Source of the DNA: TMED-70 sp036164085
Lineage (GTDB): Bacteria > Chloroflexota > Dehalococcoidia > Lucifugimonadales > Lucifugimonadaceae
Reading direction: 5' to 3'
DNA: 64,000 nucleotides
Assembly: GCA_036164085.1 (NCBI GenBank)
Contig: JAYZJV010000006.1
Coordinates: 4,321-68,320, forward strand
Shown here: positions 53,928 to 62,412 of the stretch, piece by piece
How the letters are laid out: every line of letters begins with the position of its first letter
How positions within the stretch are numbered: position 1 is the first letter of the stretch
Program-made: the position numbers and the translations under genes
The notes under the pieces: generated by a model
Database searches by the model: none
What the model saw: the letters and a program-made list of their open reading frames with translations, nothing else
Told to the model about the DNA's origin: nothing

Positions 53928-54693
53928 TTATTCCATATCCCCCATCTACAGGAATAATACTACCGGTGATTCCAGTAGATAAGTCACTTATAAGAAATAA
54001 AGCTGTATTTGCAACTTCTTCATGAGTAATAGGTCTTTTAATAGGAGATCTTTCCTCATGTGCTTTCCTCATTTTAACAAAACCTGGAATACTTCTAGCA
54101 GACAATGAGGGAAGAGGTCCTGCTGAAATAGAATTAAATCTTATTTGTCGTTCTCCAAACTCTGAAGATAATTGTCTATTTATATTTTCTAGTGCGGCTT
54201 TAGCAGTACCCATAACATTGTAACCAGGGTAAACTCTTGTTGAAGCATCAAATGTCATAGATATTACAGAACCACCGTTTTTAGAAAAATATTTTGATGC
54301 TTCTCTTGCTATAGTTACTAATGAATATGAACTAGTTTCTAATGCTAGAGAAAAACCTTCTTTTGATAATTCAGAAAAGTCTCCTCCCAAATCTTCTCGA
54401 TTTGCAAATGCGACAGAATGTACAATAAAATCTATTTCTCCATATTCTTTATAAAATTTCTCCATAACATTTTTTACTTCTGATGCATTATTTGCGTCAC
54501 ATTTCATCAATAAAGAATCGTTTCCTTCAAGTAAACTATTTATACTTTTTAGTAATCTTTCATCTAGATAGGTAAAAGCGAGTTGTGCACCAGCTTCCAT
54601 TAGTTTTTCAGAAATGGACCAAGCTATTGATCTTTGATTAGCTACTCCAAAGATTATTCCTTTTTTATTTGATAAATCTATTTTTACAGACAT
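53917..54693 (-). CDS. fabI: Enoyl-ACP reductase
   Basis: Performs the last reduction of each fatty acid elongation cycle using NAD(P)H. At 258 residues it shows the FabI-specific glycine turn GVANQRSIAW, D-to-substrate region VHSVAFA, and the catalytic Y158/K165 of GYNVMGTAK, matching E. coli Tyr156/Lys163. SAGPLPSLSARSIPGF is the flexible substrate-binding loop. Start ATG 54693. Sits between an MFS gene and a uronate-dehydrogenase-like gene, an unusual setting for a housekeeping lipid enzyme. Confidence 0.95.
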   Translation of the reverse strand: MSVKIDLSNKKGIIFGVANQRSIAWSISEKLMEAGAQLAFTYLDERLLKSINSLLEGNDSLLMKCDANNASEVKNVMEKFYKEYGEIDFIVHSVAFANREDLGGDFSELSKEGFSLALETSSYSLVTIAREASKYFSKNGGSVISMTFDASTRVYPGYNVMGTAKAALENINRQLSSEFGERQIRFNSISAGPLPSLSARSIPGFVKMRKAHEERSPIKRPITHEEVANTALFLISDLSTGITGSIIPVDGGYGIIAL

Positions 54694-54700
54694 TTAATTC

Positions 54701-55462
54701 CTACTTTCTATAATTTTCTGCATTTTCTACTGGTTCGTAACCAATTTTATTATAAGCATTTCTAATATCCCAAAAGCGCCACTTATTATTTGAAACTCCA
54801 TAGAATATTTCAAAACCTAAGTCATTAATAATGCTTTTTTCAACTAGTTGAGCAATATCATTGTGAGAAAGCCAAGTTGCAAAATGTCTCACTGAGCTTT
54901 TTGGAGTGTCTATCTTTTGTACTGTTCCAATTCTTAGATTTATTGATTGTATACCAAAGTTTTCAAAGTAAAATCTTCCCATAGATTCTCCGTAAGCCTT
55001 AGAAATACCATAGTAAGAATCAGGTCTAATAGGAACATTATGATCTATTAATGGGATTTTATTGTGATCTATATCTTTGTAATCTCCTGCTACAATTTGT
55101 TTATAAGGTTCATCATTTTCAAATAATCCTACTGCATGATTTGAACTTGCAAAAATCACTTTTTCTACATTGTTTTTTCTTGCTGCCTCATAAACGTTTC
55201 TTGTTGATTCAATATTATTTTTAAGTACTAAGTCCCAACTTGAATCTACACTTACTACTGCCCCTAAATGTATTATTACTGAACATCCTTTTGATCCGTT
55301 TAAAACATCTTTATAAATATTCATGTCTCCAATAATAGTTTCACCTAGATTATCTTTTGTATTACTAATATCTAGATTTAATATCTGATAATTTTTTGAA
55401 AGATGTTTGTTTAGGATAGACCCAATTAAACCAGCCCCTCCTGTAATAAAAATTTTTTTCAT
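54701..55462 (-). CDS. Uronate dehydrogenase-like short-chain dehydrogenase
   Basis: A 253-residue extended SDR with FITGGAGLIGS for NAD, catalytic S107/S108 region in FASSNHAVGLF, Y151 and K155 in SYYGISKAYGES, LRIG, ATWLSHNDIAQLV and FEIFYGVSNNKWRFWD. This run of motifs is characteristic of bacterial uronate dehydrogenases (EC 1.1.1.203), which oxidise D-glucuronate or D-galacturonate to the aldarolactone with NAD. The length agrees (about 265). If so, its products would feed the enolase-type dehydratases and HpcH aldolases elsewhere in the window. Less likely is an NDP-sugar epimerase, which would be longer (over 300 residues). Confidence 0.75.
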   Translation of the reverse strand: MKKIFITGGAGLIGSILNKHLSKNYQILNLDISNTKDNLGETIIGDMNIYKDVLNGSKGCSVIIHLGAVVSVDSSWDLVLKNNIESTRNVYEAARKNNVEKVIFASSNHAVGLFENDEPYKQIVAGDYKDIDHNKIPLIDHNVPIRPDSYYGISKAYGESMGRFYFENFGIQSINLRIGTVQKIDTPKSSVRHFATWLSHNDIAQLVEKSIINDLGFEIFYGVSNNKWRFWDIRNAYNKIGYEPVENAENYRK

Positions 55463-55483
55463 ATATATACCATGGTTTAGAAA

Positions 55484-56539
55484 TTAAGAATCAAAGTTTA
55501 TGATTGACCTACCAGTAATTTTTCCATTTTCAAGATCGTTACAAGCTCTATTTATATCTTCTAGTTTATATTCTTTTGTTACAAGTTTATCCAAAGGTAA
55601 TTTGCCCTGTTCATAAAGTCTCAAATACATTTGAAAATCTTTATCAGGGTAAGTAGCTCCTAGTGAACCACGAAATTGTCTTTGATGAAACATAAAATGA
55701 CCTGGGTCTAAAGTCATTTCATTCCCAGGCATTCCAACAAGTACAGCCATTCCTCCTATATTTTCAGCTCCTGAACCACCTCCTCTGACACTTGGTAAAA
55801 TTTGTTCATTGGTAATTCTTAGCCCAATAGTGTCGAAAGAATAATCTGATCCTCCTGACGTTATTTCATGTATTGCTTTTACTGGATCATCTTTTTTCGA
55901 ATTAATTGTATGCGTAGCTCCAAATTTTTTCGCAAAATCTAATTTTTCATCTGCAATATCTACGGCAATAATAGGGAATGCTTCTAAAATACTTGCCATT
56001 ATAATGGCAGATAATCCTACCCCACCAACTCCGAAAACCGCCACAGAGTCTTCAGGCCTAACTTTAGCTGTATGTAAAACTGCACCTGCACCTGTAAGTA
56101 CAGCACAACCAACAATTGATGAATTGTATTTATCTGAAGATTTGGGAATTTTTACTACGTATCCTGATCTAACTAAAACGTGTTCTCCCCATGTATAAGT
56201 AGCTCCATTAAGGGGAGCTTCATTATAAGTAACTCCTGTAGGAGGGAAAGAAGGTCTTCCTTTTAGAGGCTCTCTATTTACCCAGGTTACTATTGCTAAA
56301 TCTCCTTCTTCAAGATGGTTAACATCAGCCCCTTTTGCAACCACAGTCCCTGTTCCCTCATGTCCTAATAAAGCAGGAGTGGGGCTTTCTGGGTTATGCA
56401 TTTGGTGTAATTGACTATGGCAGATTCCACTTGAGTGTAACTTTACTATAACTTGATCAGGTCTTGGATCAGGGATCTGAACTTGATCAACAGTTAAATC
56501 TTTTCCATATTCAGTATGAATTGCTGCTTTACTATCCAT
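55484..56539 (-). CDS. Zinc-dependent alcohol dehydrogenase
   Basis: A 351-residue medium-chain dehydrogenase. Catalytic zinc ligands are C in SSGICHSQLH, H in LGHEGTG and C in IVGCAVLTGAG; the NAD fold shows VFGVGGVGLSAI with D in VDIAD favouring NAD. The structural zinc lobe, usually four cysteines, is replaced by WVNREPLKGRPSFPPTG without cysteines, so only one zinc is expected. GGAG precedes the ATG at 56539; an upstream ATG (56551) is rejected. Likely a primary alcohol or aldehyde substrate; no assignment possible. First gene of the minus-strand run. Confidence 0.85.
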   Translation of the reverse strand: MDSKAAIHTEYGKDLTVDQVQIPDPRPDQVIVKLHSSGICHSQLHQMHNPESPTPALLGHEGTGTVVAKGADVNHLEEGDLAIVTWVNREPLKGRPSFPPTGVTYNEAPLNGATYTWGEHVLVRSGYVVKIPKSSDKYNSSIVGCAVLTGAGAVLHTAKVRPEDSVAVFGVGGVGLSAIIMASILEAFPIIAVDIADEKLDFAKKFGATHTINSKKDDPVKAIHEITSGGSDYSFDTIGLRITNEQILPSVRGGGSGAENIGGMAVLVGMPGNEMTLDPGHFMFHQRQFRGSLGATYPDKDFQMYLRLYEQGKLPLDKLVTKEYKLEDINRACNDLENGKITGRSIINFDS

Positions 56540-56630
56540 AAAAAACTCCATTCTTATGTTGATTTAAATTTACAATGTTTTTGACCAATTTACTATTTAG
56601 AAAAAGGTTTAAATTGATAAAATAATTTCT

Positions 56631-57701
56631 ATGAATAAATTATTATTATTTATTATTTTAATCTTGTTTATTGCTTGTGGTCAAAATCAAGTTGATACTT
56701 CAATAAATGATGAAACTCCTATAACTGTTAACCCGTTGGTTGATTTAGAATCTTTTTTAAATGAATTGCCTGTTAATGAGAAAAATTGTTTGATCAAAGA
56801 TCCCTCTTCTTTAAACATCTCATTTTTTGAAACTTTGCCAAATGCAAAAATTCCAGATTGTTTGTCTTCAAATACGAATTTCAGAATACTTCAAGGAATT
56901 TTAATTAATAAAAACATTGAACTTACTCCTGAGGAATTAATCTGCATAAAATCAAATAATCAAAATGAGAAATTTGATTATTTAAGAGAAAGTTTTGGGG
57001 CTCCAATTTTTACATATTCTCTAGGTTCATTATTTTGTTTGAATGATAATTCAAGGAATATTTATGATTCATCAAAAGATGGGGATTTATTTGAAGGAAT
57101 AATTGATAATGAGCCTCTAGTTTCTATCTTGCCCAAAAATATTGATTCTTTAGAATGTTTTGCAAATATATCTGGTGATAGAAACAAAGATGTTGAAAGT
57201 ACCAGGGAAGCTTTGTCTTACATTTATTTGAGTGGAGGTTTGTTCCCAATTCAAATTTTTTCTGATCTTTCTAATTTAGCTGAATGTATAGTAATACCTG
57301 AGGAACTAGTGGATTTAGGATTGAATAAATCTTCTGCTGTATGTTTATCACATAAACTTGAAAATATTTTTTCAGACCCGTTAAATCCATCCTTAAATGA
57401 TATTCCTAAAATAATAATTGAATTAGAAGAATGTTACATTGATGCCATGGCTTTATTAAGATATTTTGAATTTGATGTTCCTGAGGCGGAAGAGAATAGA
57501 TTGGAAGATAATATACCTGAGGAAGCTTTGTCAGATGAAAGATTTATTTGTCTTTCTCAAGAATTGGATATGAATGATGTATTAGAATTTCTATATACCA
57601 GAAAATTATCTCAAAAAGCCTTGTTGTCCGCTGAACAATGTGGAATCAGTAAAGAAGAAATTGAATCGATCGATCTTTCTGAACTTTTAGAAAACAATTA
57701 G
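56631..57701 (+). CDS. Predicted cysteine-paired lipoprotein
   Basis: I do not recognise this 356-residue protein. The signal peptide ends in a lipobox (FIAC, Cys16), so it is anchored outside. The mature part holds ten more cysteines at about 53, 77, 105, 136, 166, 209, 228, 258, 297 and 327: five pairs with spacing 24-43, starting 52-69 residues apart. Each unit has a helix-rich L/E pattern, for example EECYIDAMALLRYF and FICLSQELDMNDVLEFLY. This looks like five tandem repeats, each stapled by a disulfide. Acidic overall. Fourteen bases before a ROK kinase gene, with no other link visible. Confidence 0.7.
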   Translation: MNKLLLFIILILFIACGQNQVDTSINDETPITVNPLVDLESFLNELPVNEKNCLIKDPSSLNISFFETLPNAKIPDCLSSNTNFRILQGILINKNIELTPEELICIKSNNQNEKFDYLRESFGAPIFTYSLGSLFCLNDNSRNIYDSSKDGDLFEGIIDNEPLVSILPKNIDSLECFANISGDRNKDVESTREALSYIYLSGGLFPIQIFSDLSNLAECIVIPEELVDLGLNKSSAVCLSHKLENIFSDPLNPSLNDIPKIIIELEECYIDAMALLRYFEFDVPEAEENRLEDNIPEEALSDERFICLSQELDMNDVLEFLYTRKLSQKALLSAEQCGISKEEIESIDLSELLENN

Positions 57702-57714
57702 TTATAATATCGAC

Positions 57715-58671
57715 ATGAAACTCAATATAGATAAAAATTCTAATTTGGTAATTGCTGCAGATATAGGAGGAACTAATATTCGTGTAGCTTTGGTTGATTT
57801 ATCTGGTGAAATTTTAAATAAAACTAAAGTTGAATATAGTCCAGCATTAGGGATTGAAAAAGCAGGTGATTTAATTTCTGAAATGATAATAAAGATTTGC
57901 GATAATCAATCAATCAGAGGGATAGGTTATTCATCTGCAGGTCCTTTGGATCAAGTGAGTGGGAAATATATAAACCCTCCCAATTTAATTGGTTGGCACA
58001 ACAAATCTTTGATTCCTATCATTAAGAAAAATTTAGAAATTTCTCCACGAGTTGGACATGATGCAACTTTAGCAGCTTTAGCAGAAACAAGATTTGGAGA
58101 ATTTTCTGGATCCAAAGACATTGTATATGTAACCGTTTCAACAGGAGTAGGAGCAGGTATGATTTCGGATGGAAACATGATTCAAGGACATAATTGGTTT
58201 GCTGGAGAAGTAGGCCATATAATAATCAACCCAAATGGGCATGGATGTTCGTTGGGATGTGACGGTTGTCTTGAAGGGAATGTATCTGGAACTGCTATTG
58301 CCTCGATCGCAAAAGAAAAACTTCTTAAAAATAACAGCAAAATATTAAATGACTACTCAATAGATGAAATAAATTCTAAATTAGTTTTTGAATTCGCGAA
58401 CAAAGGAGATCTTTTATGTAAAGACATTTTATCTTCAGTGATAGAAAATTTAGGCAGAGGGCTTGCATCTTTGTTAGCAGTATTGAATCCAGAAGTTATT
58501 ATCTTAGGAGGTTCTGTGGCTGAAGCAATAAATAGTAATTATTGGAATGAGCTAATCACATCTGTTTCAAATTATTGCATAGCGTTTTACAAAGAATCAC
58601 CTCCTATAAAAATGACTAAATTAGGAGAAGACGCTTCTATTTTAGGAGCTTCTATAATAGGTCAAAACTAA
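57715..58671 (+). CDS. ROK-family sugar kinase
   Basis: A 318-residue ROK kinase, most likely a glucokinase. The ATP phosphate motif DIGGTNIRVALVDLSG is near the N-terminus, GHDATLAALAE and TVSTGVGAGMI follow, then the zinc/ROK region GEVGHIIINPNGHGCSLGC-D-GCLEGN, whose Cys spacing is close to the canonical CxCGxxGCxE, and NPEVIILGGSV near the C-terminus. The Glu and His in GEVGHI are sugar-binding residues. Related kinases act on mannose, fructose or N-acetyl sugars, so glucose is only the likeliest substrate. Overlaps the HEAT gene by 4 bases, tail to tail. Confidence 0.88.
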   Translation: MKLNIDKNSNLVIAADIGGTNIRVALVDLSGEILNKTKVEYSPALGIEKAGDLISEMIIKICDNQSIRGIGYSSAGPLDQVSGKYINPPNLIGWHNKSLIPIIKKNLEISPRVGHDATLAALAETRFGEFSGSKDIVYVTVSTGVGAGMISDGNMIQGHNWFAGEVGHIIINPNGHGCSLGCDGCLEGNVSGTAIASIAKEKLLKNNSKILNDYSIDEINSKLVFEFANKGDLLCKDILSSVIENLGRGLASLLAVLNPEVIILGGSVAEAINSNYWNELITSVSNYCIAFYKESPPIKMTKLGEDASILGASIIGQN

Positions 58672-59735
58672 TCATCTATGTCAGGCTGATCAATAGGTTT
58701 TTCATAGTCTGCTAATGATTTTATTGGATCGTCAATGTCGTCATCTATAGCGTCCGGGGCTATAAAAGAAGTTCCATCAGGATTTAATGAACCCCAACCT
58801 TCTATTTCAGCTGCATTATATTCATCAAAATCTTTTTCATAACCTTCTTTGATATTTTCTTGCGATTCTTCTGACATTTTTTCTGGAGTGGCCGATGAAA
58901 CTAATTCTTCATCTGCTTTAATTTCAGATAATTTTTCTTTACTGAGTGCAACTATTTCAGGCTCACTGGAAAATTTTAAATTATCCAAAATACTCTTAGC
59001 ATATACACCCCCAATATTTGAGATGCTACTCACAGCAGATTTTTGAGTTTCTAATTCTTCATCTTCTAACAAATCTTTTATCTGATCTAAATTTTCTTCA
59101 TCCCCCAATAAGCTTAAAGAAACACATGCCTCTGATCTTATTCTATAATTGTCATGATCTAGCAAATCTTCAATTAGAGGAATCCATTTGGTGTCACCAT
59201 TATTAGCCATAGCAATTATTGAACAGATGATGTTTTCATCTTCCTTTGTACTATATTTTTCTAAAATTAATTTTTCTATTTCTGCATTTTTTATAAAACT
59301 TAAACTTTGAATCATTAGATTTTTATGTTCTTCAAAAGTTGTTGAGTTTATAAAATTCATTCCAAATTCAGCAAGTTTTAAAAGTTGTTTATTTTTTGCG
59401 ACATAATCAGAAACCCAATATCCAAATATTATTATTGCCTCTGATTTGATTTCATTATCTTTTTCGTGAGTTATGATTTTTCTAATTTTTCTTAAGGAGG
59501 CAATATCAGAACTATTTGAAAGATATTTTGTACAAATGAATCTTATTTTTTTATTTTTATGATCTATAAATTTCAGTATAAAATCTTCAAAATCAATCCC
59601 TTTTGTTTCATCTTCAAAAATTATCATTTCATTTAGTGTAATTATAATTTCTTGTGCTTTAAGATTGATTATTTTTTCATAATATTCTTCATATGTTTCA
59701 AAATTTATTTTTTTAAAATCTATTTCATTCTTCAT
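58668..59735 (-). CDS. HEAT-repeat scaffold protein with acidic tail
   Basis: A 355-residue protein with two-helix HEAT units, clearest at about residues 60-85, 175-230 and 205-240: IPLIEDLLDHDNYRIRSEACVSLSLLG and LLEDEELETQKSAVSSISNIGG show the typical Asp/Arg/Ala pattern. The last 80 residues are acidic and unstructured (DDDIDDPIKSLADYE, QPDIDD). No enzymatic motif. It follows tldD and tldE on the same strand with a 4-base ATGA overlap, so all three should be co-translated. A role in presenting or folding substrates of the TldD/TldE protease is possible but unproven. Confidence 0.8.
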   Translation of the reverse strand: MKNEIDFKKINFETYEEYYEKIINLKAQEIIITLNEMIIFEDETKGIDFEDFILKFIDHKNKKIRFICTKYLSNSSDIASLRKIRKIITHEKDNEIKSEAIIIFGYWVSDYVAKNKQLLKLAEFGMNFINSTTFEEHKNLMIQSLSFIKNAEIEKLILEKYSTKEDENIICSIIAMANNGDTKWIPLIEDLLDHDNYRIRSEACVSLSLLGDEENLDQIKDLLEDEELETQKSAVSSISNIGGVYAKSILDNLKFSSEPEIVALSKEKLSEIKADEELVSSATPEKMSEESQENIKEGYEKDFDEYNAAEIEGWGSLNPDGTSFIAPDAIDDDIDDPIKSLADYEKPIDQPDIDD

Positions 59736-61036
59736 GATGAAATCTCAACATTGCTGGTTTGCAGAAATGGCAATTGCAATGATCCATACACATTTTCATT
59801 TTCTATACTTATATTTTCAACATTACTTAGTGCTTCGAAAGAGTTTCCAGAAATCATTGTATTTTTTACTCTCCCAACTAGTTTCCCTTTTTCTATTTTA
59901 TATCCTAATGATATATTTGCACTAAAATCTCCGGAAAGTTCATTACCTTGCCCAGCTCCTAGGAGATGATCTACTAAAATTCCTTCGTCAATTTGCTCTA
60001 TCATTTTATTTATATGAGTATCTCCTGCATCCATTATTAAATTTGAAGTACTAGGAAAAGTGTTTGTATGTACAGATCTTACTGCAGAACCCGTTGAGTC
60101 ACATTTATATTCATTCGCTGTTTTTAAATCAAATAATCCTGTAATAAATTTCCCTTTTTCTATCAATGTATTTATTTGGCTTGATATTCCCTCACCATCA
60201 TAATTTCGTGAAGAAGGGCTAAAATCAATTAACGGATTGTCTCTAATTGTTATTTTTTCATCAAAAATTTTTTCATTTTCTTTATTACATAATTTTGATA
60301 GATTTTTAGATAAGTTGGTTCCATTAAAAGATACAAGAAGAGGAGATAGTATGGTTTGGTAAAGTCCATGAGGAGTAAAAATTACAGGACAACCTTTACT
60401 GGGAGTTTCTTTTATATTCTGAGCTATAGATAAATTTTCAATTAATTTTCTTGTTAAGCTATTTATAATCTCATCTTCAATCATTTTTACTGAACTGGCA
60501 TAGCTATAAATATTTAGCATATCATTTCCATTTATAGTTTGTGCAGAAATAAAAAAACTTATCCCGGATTCATTAGATTTGAGATTAAGACCATTAGAAT
60601 TTTTAAGAAAACATTTTCCTAGGCCTAGATCAAATTCTGCATCACATAACGCATCAGGGAATTTTTTTAATATTTTTTTTATATTGCTATCCAACTTATC
60701 TATAAAAAAATGATTTTCTAATAAAAATTCATCTCCTGAATAGATCTTTGCATTATTTTCTTTATGATTCTTTTTTGGAAATTTTATATTTGTTTTTGTT
60801 GGGTATTCACTTAGTTCTAGAAAATTTGAATTAAATTTATCTAAGTCATAATTACTTGATGAAGAGAAAGTTAATCCTGAATCCTTTATAGCTCTAACTG
60901 CAAATCCTTTTGATTGTTTAATCGAAAGTTCTTTTAATTTATTTGATTCAAATGAAATACTTTTATATTCATTTTCTTCTTCATAAATTTCATGTTGTTC
61001 AAATTGATCTTTTAATAAATTTTCAATCTTTTCCAT
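59732..61036 (-). CDS. tldE: TldE/PmbA-type metalloprotease subunit
   Basis: Partner subunit of the TldD/TldE metalloprotease, which trims unfolded peptides and matures microcin-type peptides. The 434-residue chain shows GFAVRAIKDSGLTFSSS, VIFTPHGLYQTILSPLLVSF, NYDGEGISSQ, DAGDTHIN, and LLGAGQGNELSGDFSANISLGYKIEKGK, all found in PmbA. It has no HExxxH, as expected for the inactive subunit. ATG 61036 overlaps the tldD stop in TAATG form; a longer in-frame start at 61057 is rejected. Its stop (TGA) overlaps the HEAT gene. Confidence 0.9.
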   Translation of the reverse strand: MEKIENLLKDQFEQHEIYEEENEYKSISFESNKLKELSIKQSKGFAVRAIKDSGLTFSSSSNYDLDKFNSNFLELSEYPTKTNIKFPKKNHKENNAKIYSGDEFLLENHFFIDKLDSNIKKILKKFPDALCDAEFDLGLGKCFLKNSNGLNLKSNESGISFFISAQTINGNDMLNIYSYASSVKMIEDEIINSLTRKLIENLSIAQNIKETPSKGCPVIFTPHGLYQTILSPLLVSFNGTNLSKNLSKLCNKENEKIFDEKITIRDNPLIDFSPSSRNYDGEGISSQINTLIEKGKFITGLFDLKTANEYKCDSTGSAVRSVHTNTFPSTSNLIMDAGDTHINKMIEQIDEGILVDHLLGAGQGNELSGDFSANISLGYKIEKGKLVGRVKNTMISGNSFEALSNVENISIENENVYGSLQLPFLQTSNVEISS

Positions 61037-62406
61037 TATCCACTCGATACTAAACAATTATTTATTCTTATATGTGGCGACCCGTTAGATACAGGAAGTG
61101 GGCTTTGGCCACCTTTACCACAACCACCTCCTTGATTTATTTCCAAATCATTAGCAATTCCATTGATGTTTTTTAAAGTTGTAAATAAATTTCCAGATAA
61201 CTTAACAGGTCTCAATGTTTCTTTTATTTCACCATTTTCAATTTTATAGGTTTCAGCGGATGAAAAAGTAAACATTTCGTGTTCTGTCATACCTCCATAC
61301 CAATTCTTGACATATAAGCCGTCTTTTGTGTCATTAATAATCTCTTCTTTTGTATTTGATCCGTTTTCTATAATGGTATTTGTCATTCTTACTATTGGAG
61401 GGTAAGCATATGAAATAGCTCTAGCATTTCCGGTTGGTGTTTCAGACATTTTGCTTGCAGTTTCTTTTGAATGCAACCTTCCTACAAGCACTCCTTCTCT
61501 TATTAAAGGAGTTACAGAAGACGGAGTTCCTTCATCATCATATTCATATGAACCTCTAAGGTTTGGTATTTTAGCACCATCTGTAATATTTAAATCTGAA
61601 TTACCAAACTTTTTACCTAATTTTAGAATGCCTTGCAATCTTTTGTTTTCATAAACATTATCTGCTTCAGAAAGATGCCCAAACGCTTCATGCACAAAAA
61701 CTCCAGCGAGTATTTGATCTAAAACAACTGTTGTTTCCTGCCCTGTAATTTTTGGAGCCTTTATCAAATCTATTGATTTTTTTGTACATTCTAAAACTTT
61801 TTCATCTAAGTTTTCAACTATAGAATAATCACCCAAAGAACCTATCGAAAAACCTGATTGAAGAAGATCATTGCCATCGGAACTATTAGCTGCAATTCTT
61901 AATATAACATGTATGAAACTTTGTTCTATTTCATTCCCTTCACTATCTGCAAAAATAACTTTCCTTTCAGTATCTCCATAAACAATTTCACAGCCTTGAA
62001 TTTTTTTGTCTTTTAATAAAATATCTTTGTAATGGTCCAAAAGTGAAATTTTTTCGGATAAAGTAATTGATCTTGGGTCTTTTTTTACTTCTGCAGGTAA
62101 TGAGACTTTCTTGGAAGAATTACTATGAATTTTGAAAGGAGGATTATTACTGAAATTTGCCAATTCAATAGATTCGTTCATTTTAGTTGGAGCTTGTTCA
62201 ATTTCATTGAAACTTGTAAAACCCCATCCTCCATTAGACATAGATCTTGCTGACCCTCCAAAATGAGAATTTATTGAAACATTCTCCCGTGTCTTGCCGT
62301 TGTAGTTGATTCTTGTAGAAACAGTTTCTTCTATTCTTATTTCTTTATAATTAGCTTTTTTGTTGCTTAAAGATTCTTGTATTAAATTTTTATAGTTTTT
62401 TTGCAC
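61036..62406 (-). CDS. tldD: TldD-type zinc metalloprotease subunit
   Basis: Catalytic subunit of the TldD/TldE protease. The zinc motif HEAFGH lies at residues 239-244, followed by LSEADNVYENKRLQGILKLG, VSPLIREG-type turn as SVTPLIREGVLVGRLHS, and the C-terminal GGCGKGGQSPLPVSNGSP, which carries the third zinc ligand Cys. Start codon GTG 62406, six bases after the stop of the formyltransferase-like gene. Length 456 agrees with the family. With tldE and the HEAT gene it makes a coupled three-gene unit; no RiPP precursor gene is visible next to it. Confidence 0.93.
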   Translation of the reverse strand: MQKNYKNLIQESLSNKKANYKEIRIEETVSTRINYNGKTRENVSINSHFGGSARSMSNGGWGFTSFNEIEQAPTKMNESIELANFSNNPPFKIHSNSSKKVSLPAEVKKDPRSITLSEKISLLDHYKDILLKDKKIQGCEIVYGDTERKVIFADSEGNEIEQSFIHVILRIAANSSDGNDLLQSGFSIGSLGDYSIVENLDEKVLECTKKSIDLIKAPKITGQETTVVLDQILAGVFVHEAFGHLSEADNVYENKRLQGILKLGKKFGNSDLNITDGAKIPNLRGSYEYDDEGTPSSVTPLIREGVLVGRLHSKETASKMSETPTGNARAISYAYPPIVRMTNTIIENGSNTKEEIINDTKDGLYVKNWYGGMTEHEMFTFSSAETYKIENGEIKETLRPVKLSGNLFTTLKNINGIANDLEINQGGGCGKGGQSPLPVSNGSPHIRINNCLVSSG

Positions 62407-62412
62407 TAGAAT

